A stretch of DNA of 64,000 nt from assembly GCA_014529385.2 (NCBI GenBank), contig CM043946.1:16011077-16075076 (forward strand), given 5' to 3'. The DNA is from Adiantum capillus-veneris (taxonomy: Eukaryota > Streptophyta > Polypodiopsida > Polypodiales > Pteridaceae). Positions 33,626-44,788 of the stretch are shown piece after piece. Position 1 is the stretch's first letter. Each line of letters begins with the position of its first letter. Below the pieces are notes generated by a model. It did no database searches. It was not told the DNA's origin and was given only the letters and a program-made list of their open reading frames with translations. Both the position numbers and the translations under genes were made by a program.

Positions 33626-34767
33626 TTTAGGCGTGTGCTTTTTTGAAAGCATACGGGTCCTACCAAAGAGCAGACAGAGCAAGGTGATGCTTCCAGAAAT
33701 TTTATTGAAGAATCTTCGTGCCCCGACCCTAGACTTAGATGCGCGCTCCCATCTTCATCGCTCTGTCTTACAGGGCATAAGTGGTAAAGATCACTTGCGA
33801 AGAGAAGGATCCTACATTTGTTTTGAGCTGCTATTTTTCTCAGATGCAATGGCATGCAGTGATGGAAGTCTATAGCTACCAAGCCGCATGCTCCAAGGAC
33901 TTGGCAAGCTTTCAAGAATTTTTTTGCCCGAAGTTACATGCCTTCAGACATCTTCTTTTGGATTGCAGCATCTGGTAGAGTGGGTAGGTGTCTCTTCTCA
34001 AGATGATGACCTTGGAGGTCCGGTGTGACTGCTATGTCTTGGGGCTATCATCTCCGCCAGAGGAACACTGTTTGTCCAAGAGCTGATGGACCATGCTGTG
34101 GTCGGCCTTATGAAAGGAACCTAACCCTAGTTTTGGGTGAAGGTTTAAGGATGGAAAGTCGGTCGACTTTTTGAGCTCAACTGATGTCGAGATTGCTTTT
34201 TAAGTTTAAGTTCTGTTTGATAACTTGTTTGGTGATCTTGTATGGAATTTGTTTGAAATGGATGGTATTTGTTTTGAACCTGTCTTGGTGCCGATTTGAA
34301 ATGGACTCTGGTTTTAATACTAATTGCAATGCTTGATGATTTTACTCCCGGGTGGAGTAGTGAGAACTTCTGTTTTGGTATTGTTTGAACCTCAGAAGAC
34401 GCAGACTGGATGTCTGGGGAGCGTTCCGTTGTATGCTTGAAAACCTCAGAACGACAATACGAGATGTCTGGGGAGCGTTTTGTTTGAATGCGGGAGAACT
34501 TCCGAACGACAAAGACGAGATGTCTTGGGAGCATTTGGTTGTACCAGTCCTCTGAACTCATGGCCCGAACCTTTTTAGGTTATTTGCGGGGGGAGTGACG
34601 AGGTAGTCGTCGTAGCTTCATACTGCAGATCGTCTTGTCTTGTGGGAATGCTCAGCGGCGCTGTTTGTTGTGTCTTTGTAACATGTATTTGTGTTGCATG
34701 TGCCAACCACTGAATATTCTTTTTTGGATGAGATACTTCTGGGAAGTGAACGACCCAGGATATCAAG
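33626..34767 (+). pseudogene. Element D interior, decayed
   Basis: A frame from 33687 (MLPEILLKNLRAPTLDLDAR) and another at 33781-33978 may be gag remains, but no CCHC or pol motif is seen. Near 34390-34540 a phrase 'gatgtcTGGGGAGCGTT' recurs three times at ~60-base spacing. A GCGGGGGGAGTGA run at about 34587 resembles a polypurine tract. The 3' part (34724-34767) is repeated at 36077-36120. Confidence 0.4.
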
Positions 34768-36044
34768 TGTCACAAGACGGGCACCACATGCTAATATAAA
34801 AGAGCAGACTGAACAGACTTTTAGCACTTCAATAACAACTGAATTGAAAGAGAGAGACGATACGTGACACGGAGTGGCGGAATTCCACCCGAGAGAGTAT
34901 TGGCCCCAAACCTTGGCGCCCCTTTCGGTATTTCTTTATATTGCATCAACACAGTACAAGCCGGTACTCCAGTCTCTGCACCTTCGCCAGGAAGCATGCC
35001 AGAGAATGAGCCCTAACCTCATATTTAAAGGCCCTTGGCCTGAAAAGCAGTTACAGTGAAAAGCCTTCAAACTCAAAAGCATCTGGTCCTAAAGCAAAGC
35101 CAAAAAGCTGTCAGTGCAATTTACAAAAATCCATACAGCCTGCCACGTCATCAGCTAGCGCAAAACGCCGAAATTCGTACAGCCTGCCATGTCATCATGT
35201 TAGCGCAATTTTTGAAAATTTGCCACGTCATCAATTTGTGTGTGCGTGTGCAGGTCCTGCTTTATTTTTAATCCTTTGTCACTTGGGGCCCCATCGGACG
35301 GGGTCCCCATAAGTTGGCAGGACTTCTTCTTTTGTTACTTGTTCTTCTTAGGGTTGAGACCCCTCGGCTAGTGTAACAGACTTGGACACTCAAGTCAAGA
35401 ATCAACCGCGACAGCACCAAATAATCACTTCAAAACAAGTCACAGATCACAATAGATGTACACTGGTCCGAAGGAAACCCTAATTTGCCAGAAACCCTAA
35501 AATTCTTGCAAACCCTAATTTTTGCGGAAAACCCTAATTTTCGAAAATCGCAGAAGCTATTAAAACAAAAAAATTTTAATAAATGATGAGCGACGCGAAT
35601 CTTGCTTTTTCTCTACGCAATGAGAAAGAGAGAGAGAATGCTTTTGCTTTCAAGTTTTGACTCTCTGTGAGAGAGAGAGAGCAGTTGCTTTTGATTTGAA
35701 GCTTTTGTGCATCCCTTGTAACCTTTAAATTATTGGTGAGGGCCTCACTTCTCAGAGCATCTGGACGCAGAGTCTGAGAGTGAATCCCTAGCCGCTTTCT
35801 TGTACTTTGATTTGATTAATATAAAAAGAAATACAGAAAGGGGCGCCAGTCTTTGGGGCCAATATCTCTAGGCACGGAACTCCGCCGGGCCAGTGTACAT
35901 CTATTGTGATCTGTGACTTGTTTTGAAGTGGTTATTTGGTGCTGTCGCGGTTGATTCTTGACTTGGAGTGTCCAGTCTGTTACAGCTAGCATCTGTAAGT
36001 TGGCTTCCTTCTTCAAGGCTTTGACACGTCAGCAGTTTGTTACA
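34768..36044 (-). repeat. LTR-D solo LTR (-), interrupted by an inverted-ends LTR
   Basis: On the minus strand it begins TGTAACAAACTGCTGACG at 36044 and ends TCTTGTGACA at 34768. Flanks TCAAG (34763-34767) and TTAAG (36045-36049) are a 5-bp target duplication with one change. Removing the 613-bp insertion (35372-35984) and its duplicated 5 bases leaves about 659 bp, close to the 695-bp plus copy. No primer site or interior is attached, so it is a solo LTR. Confidence 0.78.
35372..35984. mobile_element. 613-bp LTR with inverted terminal ends and perfect GCTAG target duplication
   Basis: The left end TGTAACAGACTTGGACACTC continues to 35470. The right end, 35887-35984, is its reverse complement and finishes GTGTCCAGTCTGTTACA. 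Both are the 3' end of the family A LTR, and they share variants not seen in other A copies (gtacatctattgtgatctg). The unit is flanked on both sides by GCTAG (35367-35371, 35985-35989). Between the ends lie 'aaaccctaatttt'-type repeats and a plus-strand LTR-A segment with the shared block at 35825-35860. So an LTR with two copies of one end behaved as a single integrated unit. Confidence 0.75.
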
Positions 36045-36244
36045 TTAAGAACTCTCTGATTTGGAATGAGACTCCTTATTGGATGAGATTCTTCTGGGAA
36101 GCCAACCACCGGGGAAATCAAGAGCTCCGATTTGGAATGAGAAAACTGATTGTCCCTTGGATTGTTTCTCAGAATGACCCTCGGAAATTTTTGAGCTAAC
36201 TTGAGTTGTTTTGCAGATATGCTGTAATCGTGGATGATTACTTT
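36045..36244. other. Flank of solo LTR-D with short tandem repeat
   Basis: 'gatttggaatgagA' occurs at 36058 and 36129, and 'ggatgagattcttctgggaag' at 36077 matches 34724. This is the host DNA of the solo LTR-D, itself D-like interior sequence that has been locally duplicated. Confidence 0.45.
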
Positions 36245-36768
36245 CTGACGTATCAAGCCATTGAAGAACGAAGCCAACCTACAGATCCCGGGCGAGGGGC
36301 CTAAACCCTAAGAGAAGCAGCGGAAGCAGCAAAAGAAGTTTCACCAACTTGCAAAGATTGGCCGAGTGGCTTATTTTTAAAGAAGAGTTCCCATCAACTT
36401 ATGGGACCCCGTCTGATGGGGCCCAAGTGACATAAAGGCATTAAAAATAAAGCAAGCCCACACACATGCGCAGAGGGCTGTGATGATGTGGCAATAGTAT
36501 GGATTCTTGGATTTCGCGCTGACATGATGATGTGGCAGACTGTACGGGCAGTCCTTGGTTTTACGTTGACATGCTGTACGGATTTTCAGATTTCGCGCTG
36601 GCAAATGATGGTGTGGCAGCTGTATGGATTTTTCTGCTTTTGCGTTGGCAGCTTTTGAACCAATTGCTTTTGAGTTTGACTGCTTTTCATGTAATTACTT
36701 TTCAAGGCCAAGGCCTTCAAATTTGTGCAGAGTGCTCATTCTCTGGCATGCTTTAGTGTGAAGGAACC
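36245..36768 (+). repeat. LTR-D partial copy (+), both ends missing
   Basis: It aligns with 32940-33463 of the plus LTR-D, from GACGTATCAAGCC through 'cagtgtgaagg'. The first ~20 bases and the last ~150 (including the shared block) are absent. It probably is the 3' LTR of element D, cut by a rearrangement at 36768. Confidence 0.7.
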
Positions 36769-37056
36769 TCTGGTCTAGCCAATTTATGCAAGCCTTGTGG
36801 CAAGTTGGGCTTACCCCAACAACTCAATGATCTTTGAAAATGACAACAAGAAGTGGCAATTAGTGATTGTAGTAGCTATTGCCCTAAGAAATTGCAATCC
36901 ACAACCTTGGCTAAACTCCAAACCAGTTTTAGCTGCCACTGCGGCAATGGCTAACAGGGAAGAAAGAGCAAGTGAGGACGAGGATGAGGGTGAAGGGGCT
37001 ATAGGGGGACACTAAGAACCCCACAATGGAACTTGAATCTGAACAACCTAGGAGGA
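36769..37056. other. Unassigned 288 bp between LTR-D and LTR-C
   Basis: A 72-residue frame (36797-37015) ends in an acidic run (REERASEDEDEGEGAIGG). No family recognised. Confidence 0.35.
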
Positions 37057-37597
37057 TGTCACGGAACTTGGGCACCCCAAGCCGGGAATCGGGCACGATA
37101 CACGAGAGAATCACTTAAAATACTTCACAACTTCAATATCACAGTTCAATTTGGTCGACATGGCCCGACGTAGTTCCGTGCCCGGAGAGATTGGCCCCAA
37201 AGATTGGCGCCCCTTTCGGTATTTCTTTTATATTAACCTTTGAGCAAAGTACAATTCCCGCTTTCAGACTCTGCGTCTAGATGTCCCTGAAGAGTGAGGC
37301 CCTTGGGCCCTTTTTATTCTTACAAGGGATACCAAAAACTGAGCCCCAAAAAGCAGTTAAACTCAAAAGCAATTGGTCCAAAAGCTTCTAACTCAAAAGC
37401 AAAGAGTCCCAAAAAGCAAAAAGCCTCCAGTGCAATTTGCAGAATTCCGTACAACAGACATGTCAGGGAGTGCGTTTCCTGGATGTCGGTACTGCCACGT
37501 CAGCTGCTTGTCAGCGCATTTTACGGGCCTCCGTACGGTCTACCACGTCATCATCTATCATGTCCGGGCAGTACTGCCATGTCATCATTTTGTGACA
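37057..37597 (-). repeat. LTR-C, 3' LTR of a minus-strand element
   Basis: On the minus strand it begins TGTCACAAAATGATGACATG at 37597 and ends AGTTCCGTGACA at 37057. A polypurine tract abuts its start, so this is a 3' LTR. It shares the ~36-bp block (37193-37228) and repeated GACGTGG-type U3 motifs with LTR-A but is otherwise clearly diverged. Confidence 0.78.
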
Positions 37598-37616
37598 TAC
37601 CCCCCTCTTAAAGAAT
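37598..37616 (-). promoter_or_regulatory. Polypurine tract of the LTR-C element
   Basis: On the minus strand CTTTAAGAGGGGGGTA, ending at the LTR start. Confidence 0.75.
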
Positions 37617-37878
37617 TGTAATCGCCCTTGATTACGTGTGCAAAATCAGACATAAGCCATAAACCAGTTTAGTAGACACTGACTCTAAGTACCGATGCAC
37701 TAGACGACACAAATCCAGCACTTGTACCAAGACGGCAGTCACATGACATGACATGACATCACATGACATATCAAATCAATCACATAAAAATTCATTCTAA
37801 ATCTCAAATCATGATTGCCAGCAATGTATTTAGTAATTAGTCTAGACTCTAGACTTGCATCAATCACATGTATACCAT
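37617..37878 (-). other. 3' untranslated part of the LTR-C element
   Basis: Non-coding; includes a short ACATG tandem repeat at about 37741-37768. Confidence 0.5.
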
Positions 37879-38151
37879 TTGTACCAGATTGTGCAATCAT
37901 AAGTAGACAACTCTCGCCGACGATAGTGGGGTCTTCGGAGGAGGGTTTTACGTCTCTGGTGTCGTATCTCTCTTCTCTCTCTATCTCTCAGTCCCATACA
38001 CTTGCACGCACAGTGTCCATTCACTTTGTTTGTGATCATAGCACTCTCTCATTAAGAACGGAAGGCTCTCCCTTCCATAAGAACAAAAGGAAACTTGAGC
38101 ACAGTTCGGAGCACTCATCTTGAGCAAAGCGCAAACATTCATTCCGTTGCA
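37879..38151 (+). repeat. LTR-B fragment (3' end only)
   Basis: It aligns with the last ~270 bases of the solo LTR-B (43465-43735) and of the B 5' LTR (53130-53392), ending 'cattccgttgcacctaaca'. It joins directly to minus-strand RT sequence at 38152, where the palm motif should follow. It marks a deletion or recombination point between element A1 and the LTR-C element. Confidence 0.75.
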
Positions 38152-39288
38152 CCTAACAGCCAACAAATAGCCTGTACTCTCGAAGATCCTGTCCATCATC
38201 TGGTTAAATGTCGCAGGAGCAAACGGCATCACCAAAAACTCAAATAACCCAAAAGTCGTCCGAAAGGCTGTCTTGTAGACATCTCCCGGCGCGATTTGGA
38301 TGTGATGATATCACTTTTCAAGTCGATCCTTCTAAAGCACGAGGATCCCTCAAGTCGGTCAAGTATATCATCGATTCTAGGAATCGGAAATATGATCTTG
38401 ATGGTGATTTTGTTGAGAGCTCTATAATCGATGCACATTCTCCAAGATCCGTCTTTCTACAAAACCAACAACACTGGAGAGGAATATGGTGAAGTACTAG
38501 GCTGGAAGAGACCCTTTTCCAAGAGGTCTTTCACTTGGCTCATAATCTCTTCGTTTTGGGCTCGACTCATACGATAAGGTGGCCGGTTCGGTGCTGTGCT
38601 TCCAGGTATCAGATCAATGGTATGATCTTCAGGACGAGCAGGTGGTAACTCGCTTGGTAGGCCTTGTGAGAAGCAATCGGTATGAGCGTGGAGAAAATCT
38701 TGGCGTTCTTTATCAAGTTCAGACATATTTGTCCTATCCTCATCACTCAACTCTTTCAAAAAAATCGAGTAAACAAACAGACTGGATTTCATTAACTTTG
38801 AAATGGCTGAAGCCGATACAATAGGGACAGACTCGCCCTTAAGCTTAATGTCAAGTACAATGGTTCTGCCCTTCTCTGTGGTCAATGTTGCTTTCCTCGC
38901 CCGATAGTCGACCACGGCGTTGTTCTTGTGGTACCAGGGAATTCCCAAGAGGACATCACAACCTTCCAAAGGCATTACGTAAAAGTCCTCATGCCCCAAA
39001 TACCCCTGACAATGCAACCGAAGTTTGCCAATGACAGGTGTAATGGCTATGTCCCTGCCAGGTGCCGCTAGAACCACGTCGTAAGTGGTCCCATCCGATC
39101 GGGAGTGATCTTGAGCCGTGCCTCCAATTCCGATGAAATGAAGTTGGCCTTGGCTCCTCCATCAAAGAAGATCAGGGTTTCTTGGTCTTTCACTTTGCCC
39201 CAAGCTTGGCAAAGTTCTGTACTCTCGTCCATCGTGCTGGGATCGGTACCCACGCAATCTGGAACCAGTCTTGTTTTCATCTTGCCTT
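38152..39288 (-). pseudogene. Element A1 protease and N-terminal RT
   Basis: Reading leftwards: the frame 39280-39068 has TLIFFDGGAKANFISSELEA, the protease active-site strand with Asp-Gly-Gly where Asp-Ser/Thr-Gly is usual. Frame 39077-38457 has MPLEGCDVLLGIPWY, the ILG-type second signature, then the linker to RT. A stop precedes [16 protein letters not shown] (38438 onward), then [11 protein letters not shown] and RIDLKS, a shift, and [17 protein letters not shown] (about 38230-38170). RT ends there at the LTR-B fragment, before the YxDD motif. It belongs to the same family as the plus-strand element A. Confidence 0.82.
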
Positions 39289-39292
39289 TTCG

Positions 39293-40795
39293 TCAACGTT
39301 CCTCAGCTGCTCTTGAACTCTCAGGCCGTTCGTCGTCCTTGTTGTTCTGTGCCTTTTTAGGGCACTTCGCGGAGATATGTCCAGTTTCCCCGCATCCAAA
39401 GCACTTCCCTTCCCTGATGTAGCGAGCTCTCTCCTGAGGAGTGAGTTTGGGTCGTGCATCTTTCTTTTCTGGATTGCTCTTCCTCCTCCTACTTTCATTC
39501 GTTGAAGTTTGTTTGGCTCTTTGTGTCATGATCTCATCGGTGGGGTAGGTCAAACTGCTAGAGTGAATGGCAAAACCCTGTTTCGCATGACTCATCAACT
39601 CCTGAATGGAAGCTGACTTTTGTTTTAAGCAGTGATCTCGGATCTCTGTAGGAAGACCCAAGGTAAACCGCTCAATCTGTTCCTTGAACGAGATCTTCTT
39701 AAATGAAGAGGCAGGTAGAAAAGAGCTCCAGAATCTCTCGCAATAAGCGTCCACTGTATCCTTCTTGGTCATCCGAAGTTGGTTCCAAGCAGTTCATATA
39801 TCGCGTTCATACTCTCGAGTCAGCGAAGAAGAAATAAAAAGCCTCTTGAATTTCAGCCATTTAACTGGCGCAATCTTGTTTAATAGAAGTGTGGACCACC
39901 AAGTTCGAGCATTCCCCTTAAAGTAAGAGGCAGCTCTCCGAATTTTAGAGTGCTCAAATTGCTGTACAAAAGACAAAGCCTTCGAAGCATCTCTATAACC
40001 AGAAAACGTGTCAAATTTAATTGACTGTCCACCTTCCTTAAACTCTCGGACTTTCTTGCTTTTGTCTTCCAGAAAGTCATACTGGTTGGCTTTATAAAAA
40101 TTCTTCTTCTTTGTTGCTGTCATCAGAGTCTGAACTGTCTTGTAGACGAGTCCTCTGTAGAACTGTCAATCACGGGGCGAGATTTAGACTTCTTTGCCTT
40201 TTTCTTGCCCTTTCCGAAGCGTTGCTTCTTGCTTCGCTTTTTGCCTTTTCTGTCTTCTTCGCTCGAGTTAGATGAGCTAGAAGAACTGTCAGAAGAAGAA
40301 GAAGAAGAAGAAGCAGAATTGGGTACTCCTTCAAATCAAACACGCTTCTTCTGCTTTCTTGCCTTTTTAAAAGTAGACTTACGACCCAAATAGCCCGGGA
40401 AGTCAGTGCCTTTCTTCTGCTTTTTGTCGTGCTTGTTAACTTTGTTCTGCGCGTCAAAAAGCTCAGCAGTTTGTGCATCAACCACGTCTTCTAATTCTTT
40501 CTTTGTATACTTCCTGGGAATAGGAGGTTTCTTGAGAGCCGATTTGGGGGGTGGTTTTGTGGTCTTCTGCCACTGCGTATGCACCTCAACGAAAGAGGTT
40601 TCGCTCATATTTTGCAATTTTGGATTCTTCGCAAAATTGAGCATCATCTTTGTGATCAATCGTTGACGCTCCATCTCTCGACACTCCGCCTGAGTAGGCC
40701 GAGGCGGGCCATACTCCTTGGCTGAATCTTCGTTGTGATCCCCTCGTGCATCTTTGGATGCAGAGGGAGTCGACTGATCTTTGCCTGAAGCCATA
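39293..40795 (-). pseudogene. Element A1 gag with zinc knuckle
   Basis: Starts MASGKDQSTPSASKDARGD (40793) and continues with KEYGPPRPTQAE. A shift near 40330 leads through a poly-Ser tract with acidic ends (SSSNSSEEDRKGKKR). Frame 40123-39794 carries the core KGNARTWWSTLLLNK. After one stop, 39772-39293 gives YCERFWSSFLPASSF and the CCHC knuckle CFGCGETGHISAKC (about 39400-39360). Typical Ty3 gag layout of roughly 490 residues, with about two frame breaks and one or two stops. Confidence 0.8.
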
Positions 40796-40860
40796 GGTGC
40801 CGCGGAAAAAAAATTAAGGATCGGATTTCCCGTAGAAGAGAAATCGGCTGTGTTCTGACA

Positions 40861-41247
40861 GCACAAATAACCACTTTAAAACAGTTCACAGTTGACAATT
40901 GATTCGACACTGGCCCGGCGGAGTTCTGTGCCTAGAGATATTGCTCCCAAAGATTGGCGCCCCTTTTAGTATTTCTTTTTGTATTAATCTGTGTTCAAAG
41001 TACAAGAGTGCGGGCAGGCGCTCACACTTAGACTTTGCGTCCGGATGCTCTGAGTTGTGAGAGGCTTGCTCATATATTTAAAGATTACAAGGGTTGCTAA
41101 AAGCAGAGCCCCAAAAGCTGAAAATCAAAAGCTTCACTAAAATAAAGCATGTTCTCACACAAGGCCTCTTGAGGTAAAATAAAGCAAAAAGGCTTTTCTC
41201 TCTCTCTCATAGGCTTTTCCACAAATAAAGCAAAGCTTTTTCTCATC
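40861..41247 (-). repeat. Truncated LTR-A copy between A1 gag leader and primer site
   Basis: It matches 41295-41690 of the neighbouring LTR-A but lacks both ends. At 40860 about 50 bases covering the LTR end and primer site are deleted: 'gtgttctga' joins 'cagcacaaataaccac'. At 41247 it joins a primer site directly. Shared block at 40943-40978. Confidence 0.75.
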
Positions 41248-41253
41248 GGCCGT

Positions 41254-41266
41254 GCTCTGATACCGT
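41254..41266 (-). promoter_or_regulatory. Primer-binding site of LTR-A copy (tRNA-iMet)
   Basis: GCTCTGATACCGT on the plus strand is the complement of the initiator-Met site GGTATCAGAGC, directly next to the LTR end. Confidence 0.8.
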
Positions 41267-41721
41267 TGTAACAGACTTGGACACTCCAAGTCGAGAATCT
41301 ACCGCGACATCACAAATAACCACTGCAAAACAGTTCACAGTTCACAATTGATTCGAGACTGGCCCGACGGAGTTCCGTGCCTAGAGATATTGGCCCCAAA
41401 GATTGGTGCCCCTTTCGGTATTTCTTTTTGTATTAATCTGTGTTCAAAGTACAAGAGTGCGGGCAGGCGCTCACACTCAAGACTCTGCGTCCAATTGCTT
41501 TGAGTTTTGAGAGGCCTGTTCACATACTTAAAGATTACAAGGGTTGCTAAAAGCAGATTCCCAAAAGCTGAAAATCAAAAGCTTCACTAAAATAAAGCAT
41601 GTTCTCACACAAGGCCTCTTGAGGTAAAATAAAGCAAAAAGGCTTTTCTCTCTCTCATAGGCTTTTCCACAAATAAAGCAAAGCTTTTTCTCTCATCAAC
41701 TCTCGTAGCAAAAAGCAAAAA

Positions 41722-41771
<50 letters not shown>

Positions 41772-41998
41772 AATGGTGTAGCCAAAAAGCATTGCCCAAA
41801 AGCTGTCGCAATTTGTGCCGTAAAACGCGGGGGTTGGTACAACTGCCACGTGTCAGCCCTGCCGTACAGAACCTGCCACGTCAGTAGTGTGGGATTTCCC
41901 ACAAAGGGTGTACGGGCAGCCACGTCATCATTTTGTTTGCAGCCAGCAATGAATATATGTGTGTGTGTTGTGGTACGCCACGTCACCAGTTTGTGACA
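41267..41998 (-). repeat. LTR-A (-), 5' LTR of A1
   Basis: On the minus strand it begins TGTCACAAACTGGTGACG at 41998 and ends GTCCAAGTCTGTTACA at 41267. At 732 bp it is longer than other copies, partly because of a GT/CA microsatellite at 41726-41769. Shared block at 41392-41427. It abuts gag of element A2 at 41999. Confidence 0.82.
41726..41769 (+). repeat. (GT)n microsatellite inside LTR-A
   Basis: About 44 bases of alternating GT. Confidence 0.95.
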
Positions 41999-42517
41999 TG
42001 ATCTCATTTGTGGGGTAAGTCAGGTTGCCTGAGTGTATGGCAAAACCCCGTTTCACATGACCCATCAATTCTTGAATAGAATCTGACTTTTGTTCTAAGC
42101 AGTGATCTCGGATGTGTGTAGGAAGTGCGCAACAAAACCGCTCAAATCTGTTCTTTAAACGAGATCTTCTCAAATGAAGAAGCTGGTAGAAAAGAGCTCC
42201 AAAATCTCTCGCAATATGCGTCCAAAGAATCTCTCTTGGTCATTTGAAGATGATTCCAAGCAGTTCGTATATCTCGTTCGTACTCCCGAGTCAGCCAATA
42301 AGAAATAAAAACCCTTTTAAATATCAGCCATTTAACCGGCGCTTTCTTGTTCAATAAAAGGATGGACCACCATGTTCGAGCATTTTCCTTGAAGAAAGAG
42401 GTAGCCCTCCGAATCTTGGAGTGCTCTGAGTAATGCGCTCCAGAGAAAGCTATATCAAACTGCGGTATGAAGGCCAAAGCCCTCGAAGCATCTCCGAATC
42501 TAGAAAAAGTGTCAAAC
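41999..42517 (-). pseudogene. Element A2 gag, C-terminal piece
   Basis: Frame 42477-42142 reads HSKIRRATSFFKENARTWWS, then DAYCERFWSSFLPASSF, the gag core seen in A1. Frame 42173-41928 continues the core with LPTHIRDHCLEQKS. It is cut at 41998 by LTR-A and at 42518 by the solo LTR-B. Confidence 0.8.
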
Positions 42518-43735
42518 TGTCACGTGCACAGCTAACCTATGTGTACGTGGACAAGCTACTTCATGACATGGGTTCAATTCAGTTCAGTTCAATCAGCCTA
42601 GCTTAGGAAGTGTTCTGGCACTTTTGTGAGTTTGTTTGCACACCGTGCATGCCCAGGCACTTAGAGTAGCTGCATATCCTTTGGTTGCACACAACATGAC
42701 CATCAGATTTCAATCAGAACCCATCAGGAGCATTTTTACAGTGCATAGACCTAATTTCCCTATTTTAGCCATTTTTTCACTTATTATTATTAAGTGACTT
42801 TTGTTGGGAAACTGGGTAGGGCAAACTAACCAAGCAAGTATATAAGAAACCCTAGCGCTAGCACTTTCTGGCAGAAGAGGCAGCAGGAACCGAGTGTTCC
42901 GACAGTGCACCTTCTTAGCAAGACCCTCGGTAGGAGAGCGTTTTCAGCCATCAGACCAAAGAAGAGCCTAGCGTTTTTCATCAAGATCAGCCAGCGTTTT
43001 GCAGACAGCAGGAGAAGCCTAGTGTTAGCAGAATTAGCAGAAGCCTAGGGTTTTTGCAATAGGACTCAGATTCAGCCCTAGCGTTTTTGGAGCAGCACAG
43101 CAGCCCAACGTTTTGCAGTTCCTCGGCGATAGAACCCAGATTAGCATCAGCGTTTTCAGTTTTCAGCATCAAGACTCCGCAATAGAAGTCCCAGACCTCG
43201 CAAATCTCACCTTCCCGTAGCAGATCCTCGTCGCATGGTTAATCAGTCCAGGCTTGCAGATTCAGCCCAGAAAACGCAGATTTCAGCATTTAGGTTTTCA
43301 GCGCGTTGTCGTTGCATCATCGTCATCGCCGTCTTCACCGACATAGAGTCGAAATTCAACAGATAAAGATTTGCAGATTTCAATCCTTAGTGTTCTCAGA
43401 TTTCAGCCCGTCTCGTCGTCGTCCTCATCGTCGTCGACATTGTCGGCAAGTCCAAAGCATTGTAGAGATTTGTGCAATCAAAAGTAGACTGCTCTCGCCA
43501 TAGAGAGTGGGGCGTTTGGAGGAGGGTTTGACAACATTCTGGTGTCGTGTTCTTCTATCTCTATCTCTCAGTCTCAACACCTTCACTCACAATGTTTTTC
43601 CACTATTGTGATCATTTGCACTCTCTCACTAAAGGAATGGAAGGCTCTTTCTTCCGTAAGTAAAAGGAACCTTGAGCATAGTTCGGAGCACTCATCTTGA
43701 GCAAAGTTCAACATTCACTTCCGCTGCATCTTACA
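42518..43735 (+). repeat. Solo LTR-B in the A2 gag gene
   Basis: Begins TGTCACGTGCACAG and ends CGCTGCATCTTACA. Flanks CAAAC (42513-42517) and TAAAC (43736-43740) form a 5-bp target duplication with one change, and the gag reading resumes beyond it. It aligns end to end with 52215-53392. A TATA-like GTATATAAG is at 42838. Repeated AGCGTTTT motifs fill 42960-43160. Length 1218 bp. Confidence 0.88.
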
Positions 43736-43740
43736 TAAAC

Positions 43741-44258
43741 TTAATTGACTGTCCACCTTCTTTAAATTCTCGAACTTTCTTGCTTTTATCTTCAAGGAAG
43801 TCATACGGGCTGGCTTTATAGAAATGCTTCTTCTTTGTGTAAAATCTGTGATCGTCGGAGTCCGAAAATTTTTAAGACGAGTCCTCTGTAGAACTGTCAG
43901 AAATTGGACGAACCTTAGGCTTCTTTGCCGTTTTCTTGCTCTTTCCGAAGCTTTGCTTTTTGCTTCGCTTTCTGCTTTTCCTGTCTTCTTCGCTCGAGTC
44001 AGACGAGCTAGAAGAACTGTCAGAAGAAGAAGAAGAAGAAGAAGAACTGGATACTCCTTCAAATCGCACAAGCTTCTTCTGCTTTCTTGCCGAGGCAAAA
44101 GTAGATTGACGACCGAAATAATCTGGGAAGTTGGTTCCTTTCTTCTGCTTTTTGTCGTGCTTTTTAGCTTTATTGTTCACGTCAAAAAGCCGAGTAATTC
44201 GTGTATCAACCACCTCTTCCAATTCTTGCTCTGTAAACATCCTCGGAGCAGGAGGTTT
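43741..44258 (-). pseudogene. Element A2 gag, middle piece
   Basis: Reads RMFTEQELEEVVDTRITRLF, then KKHDKKQKKGTNFPDYFG, a long Ser run, and SSEEDRKSRKRSKKQSF. This is the linker with a low-complexity Ser/Asp tract that lies between the gag N-terminus and core in A1. Open from 44276 to 43872. Confidence 0.8.
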
Positions 44259-44788
44259 TGTAACAGACTTGGACACTCCAAGTCAAGATTCTACCGCGAC
44301 ACAGCAGAGATTCACTTCAAAACAGTTCACAATTCACACTTGATTCGACACGGCCTGGCGGAGTTCCGTGCCTAGAGATATTGGCCCCAAAGACTGGCGC
44401 CCCTATCGGTATTTCTTTTTGTATTAATCTGAGTTCAAAGTACAAGAGAGTGGGAGGGTTCTCACTCTCAGACTCTGCGTCCAGATGCTCTAAGAAGTGA
44501 GGCCCTGCCCACTTATTTATTGGTTACAAGGGATGCCCAAATGCAGAGCCCCAAAAGTAGTAATCAAACGCTTCTTAAAATTAAAGCAACTGAGCCCCAC
44601 AAGCTGCCAATTTCAGCCCACGCAAATTCAGCCAGCGCTAAAGCAAAATTCCGTATAGTTGGCCGCTTTTTGCATCGCAAATTACGGAACTTCCGTACGG
44701 TACTGCCACGTTAGCTTGCCGCCGCATTTTCTGGGTCTGTACCCTGCTGGGAATGTGTGTGGGCATGCCACGTCACCAGTTTGTGATA
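44259..44788 (-). repeat. Solo LTR-A in the A2 gag gene
   Basis: On the plus strand it begins TGTAACAGACTTGG and ends CACCAGTTTGTGATA. Flanks GGTTT (44254-44258) and GGTGT (44789-44793) are a 5-bp target duplication with one change. A1 shows the empty site as ggaggtttcttgag. Shared block at 44383-44418. Length 530 bp. Confidence 0.87.

Noticed and set aside
41605-42007. Frames with long HTHTHT or VCVCVC runs
   Set aside because: They are simple-repeat translation of the GT/CA microsatellite inside LTR-A.
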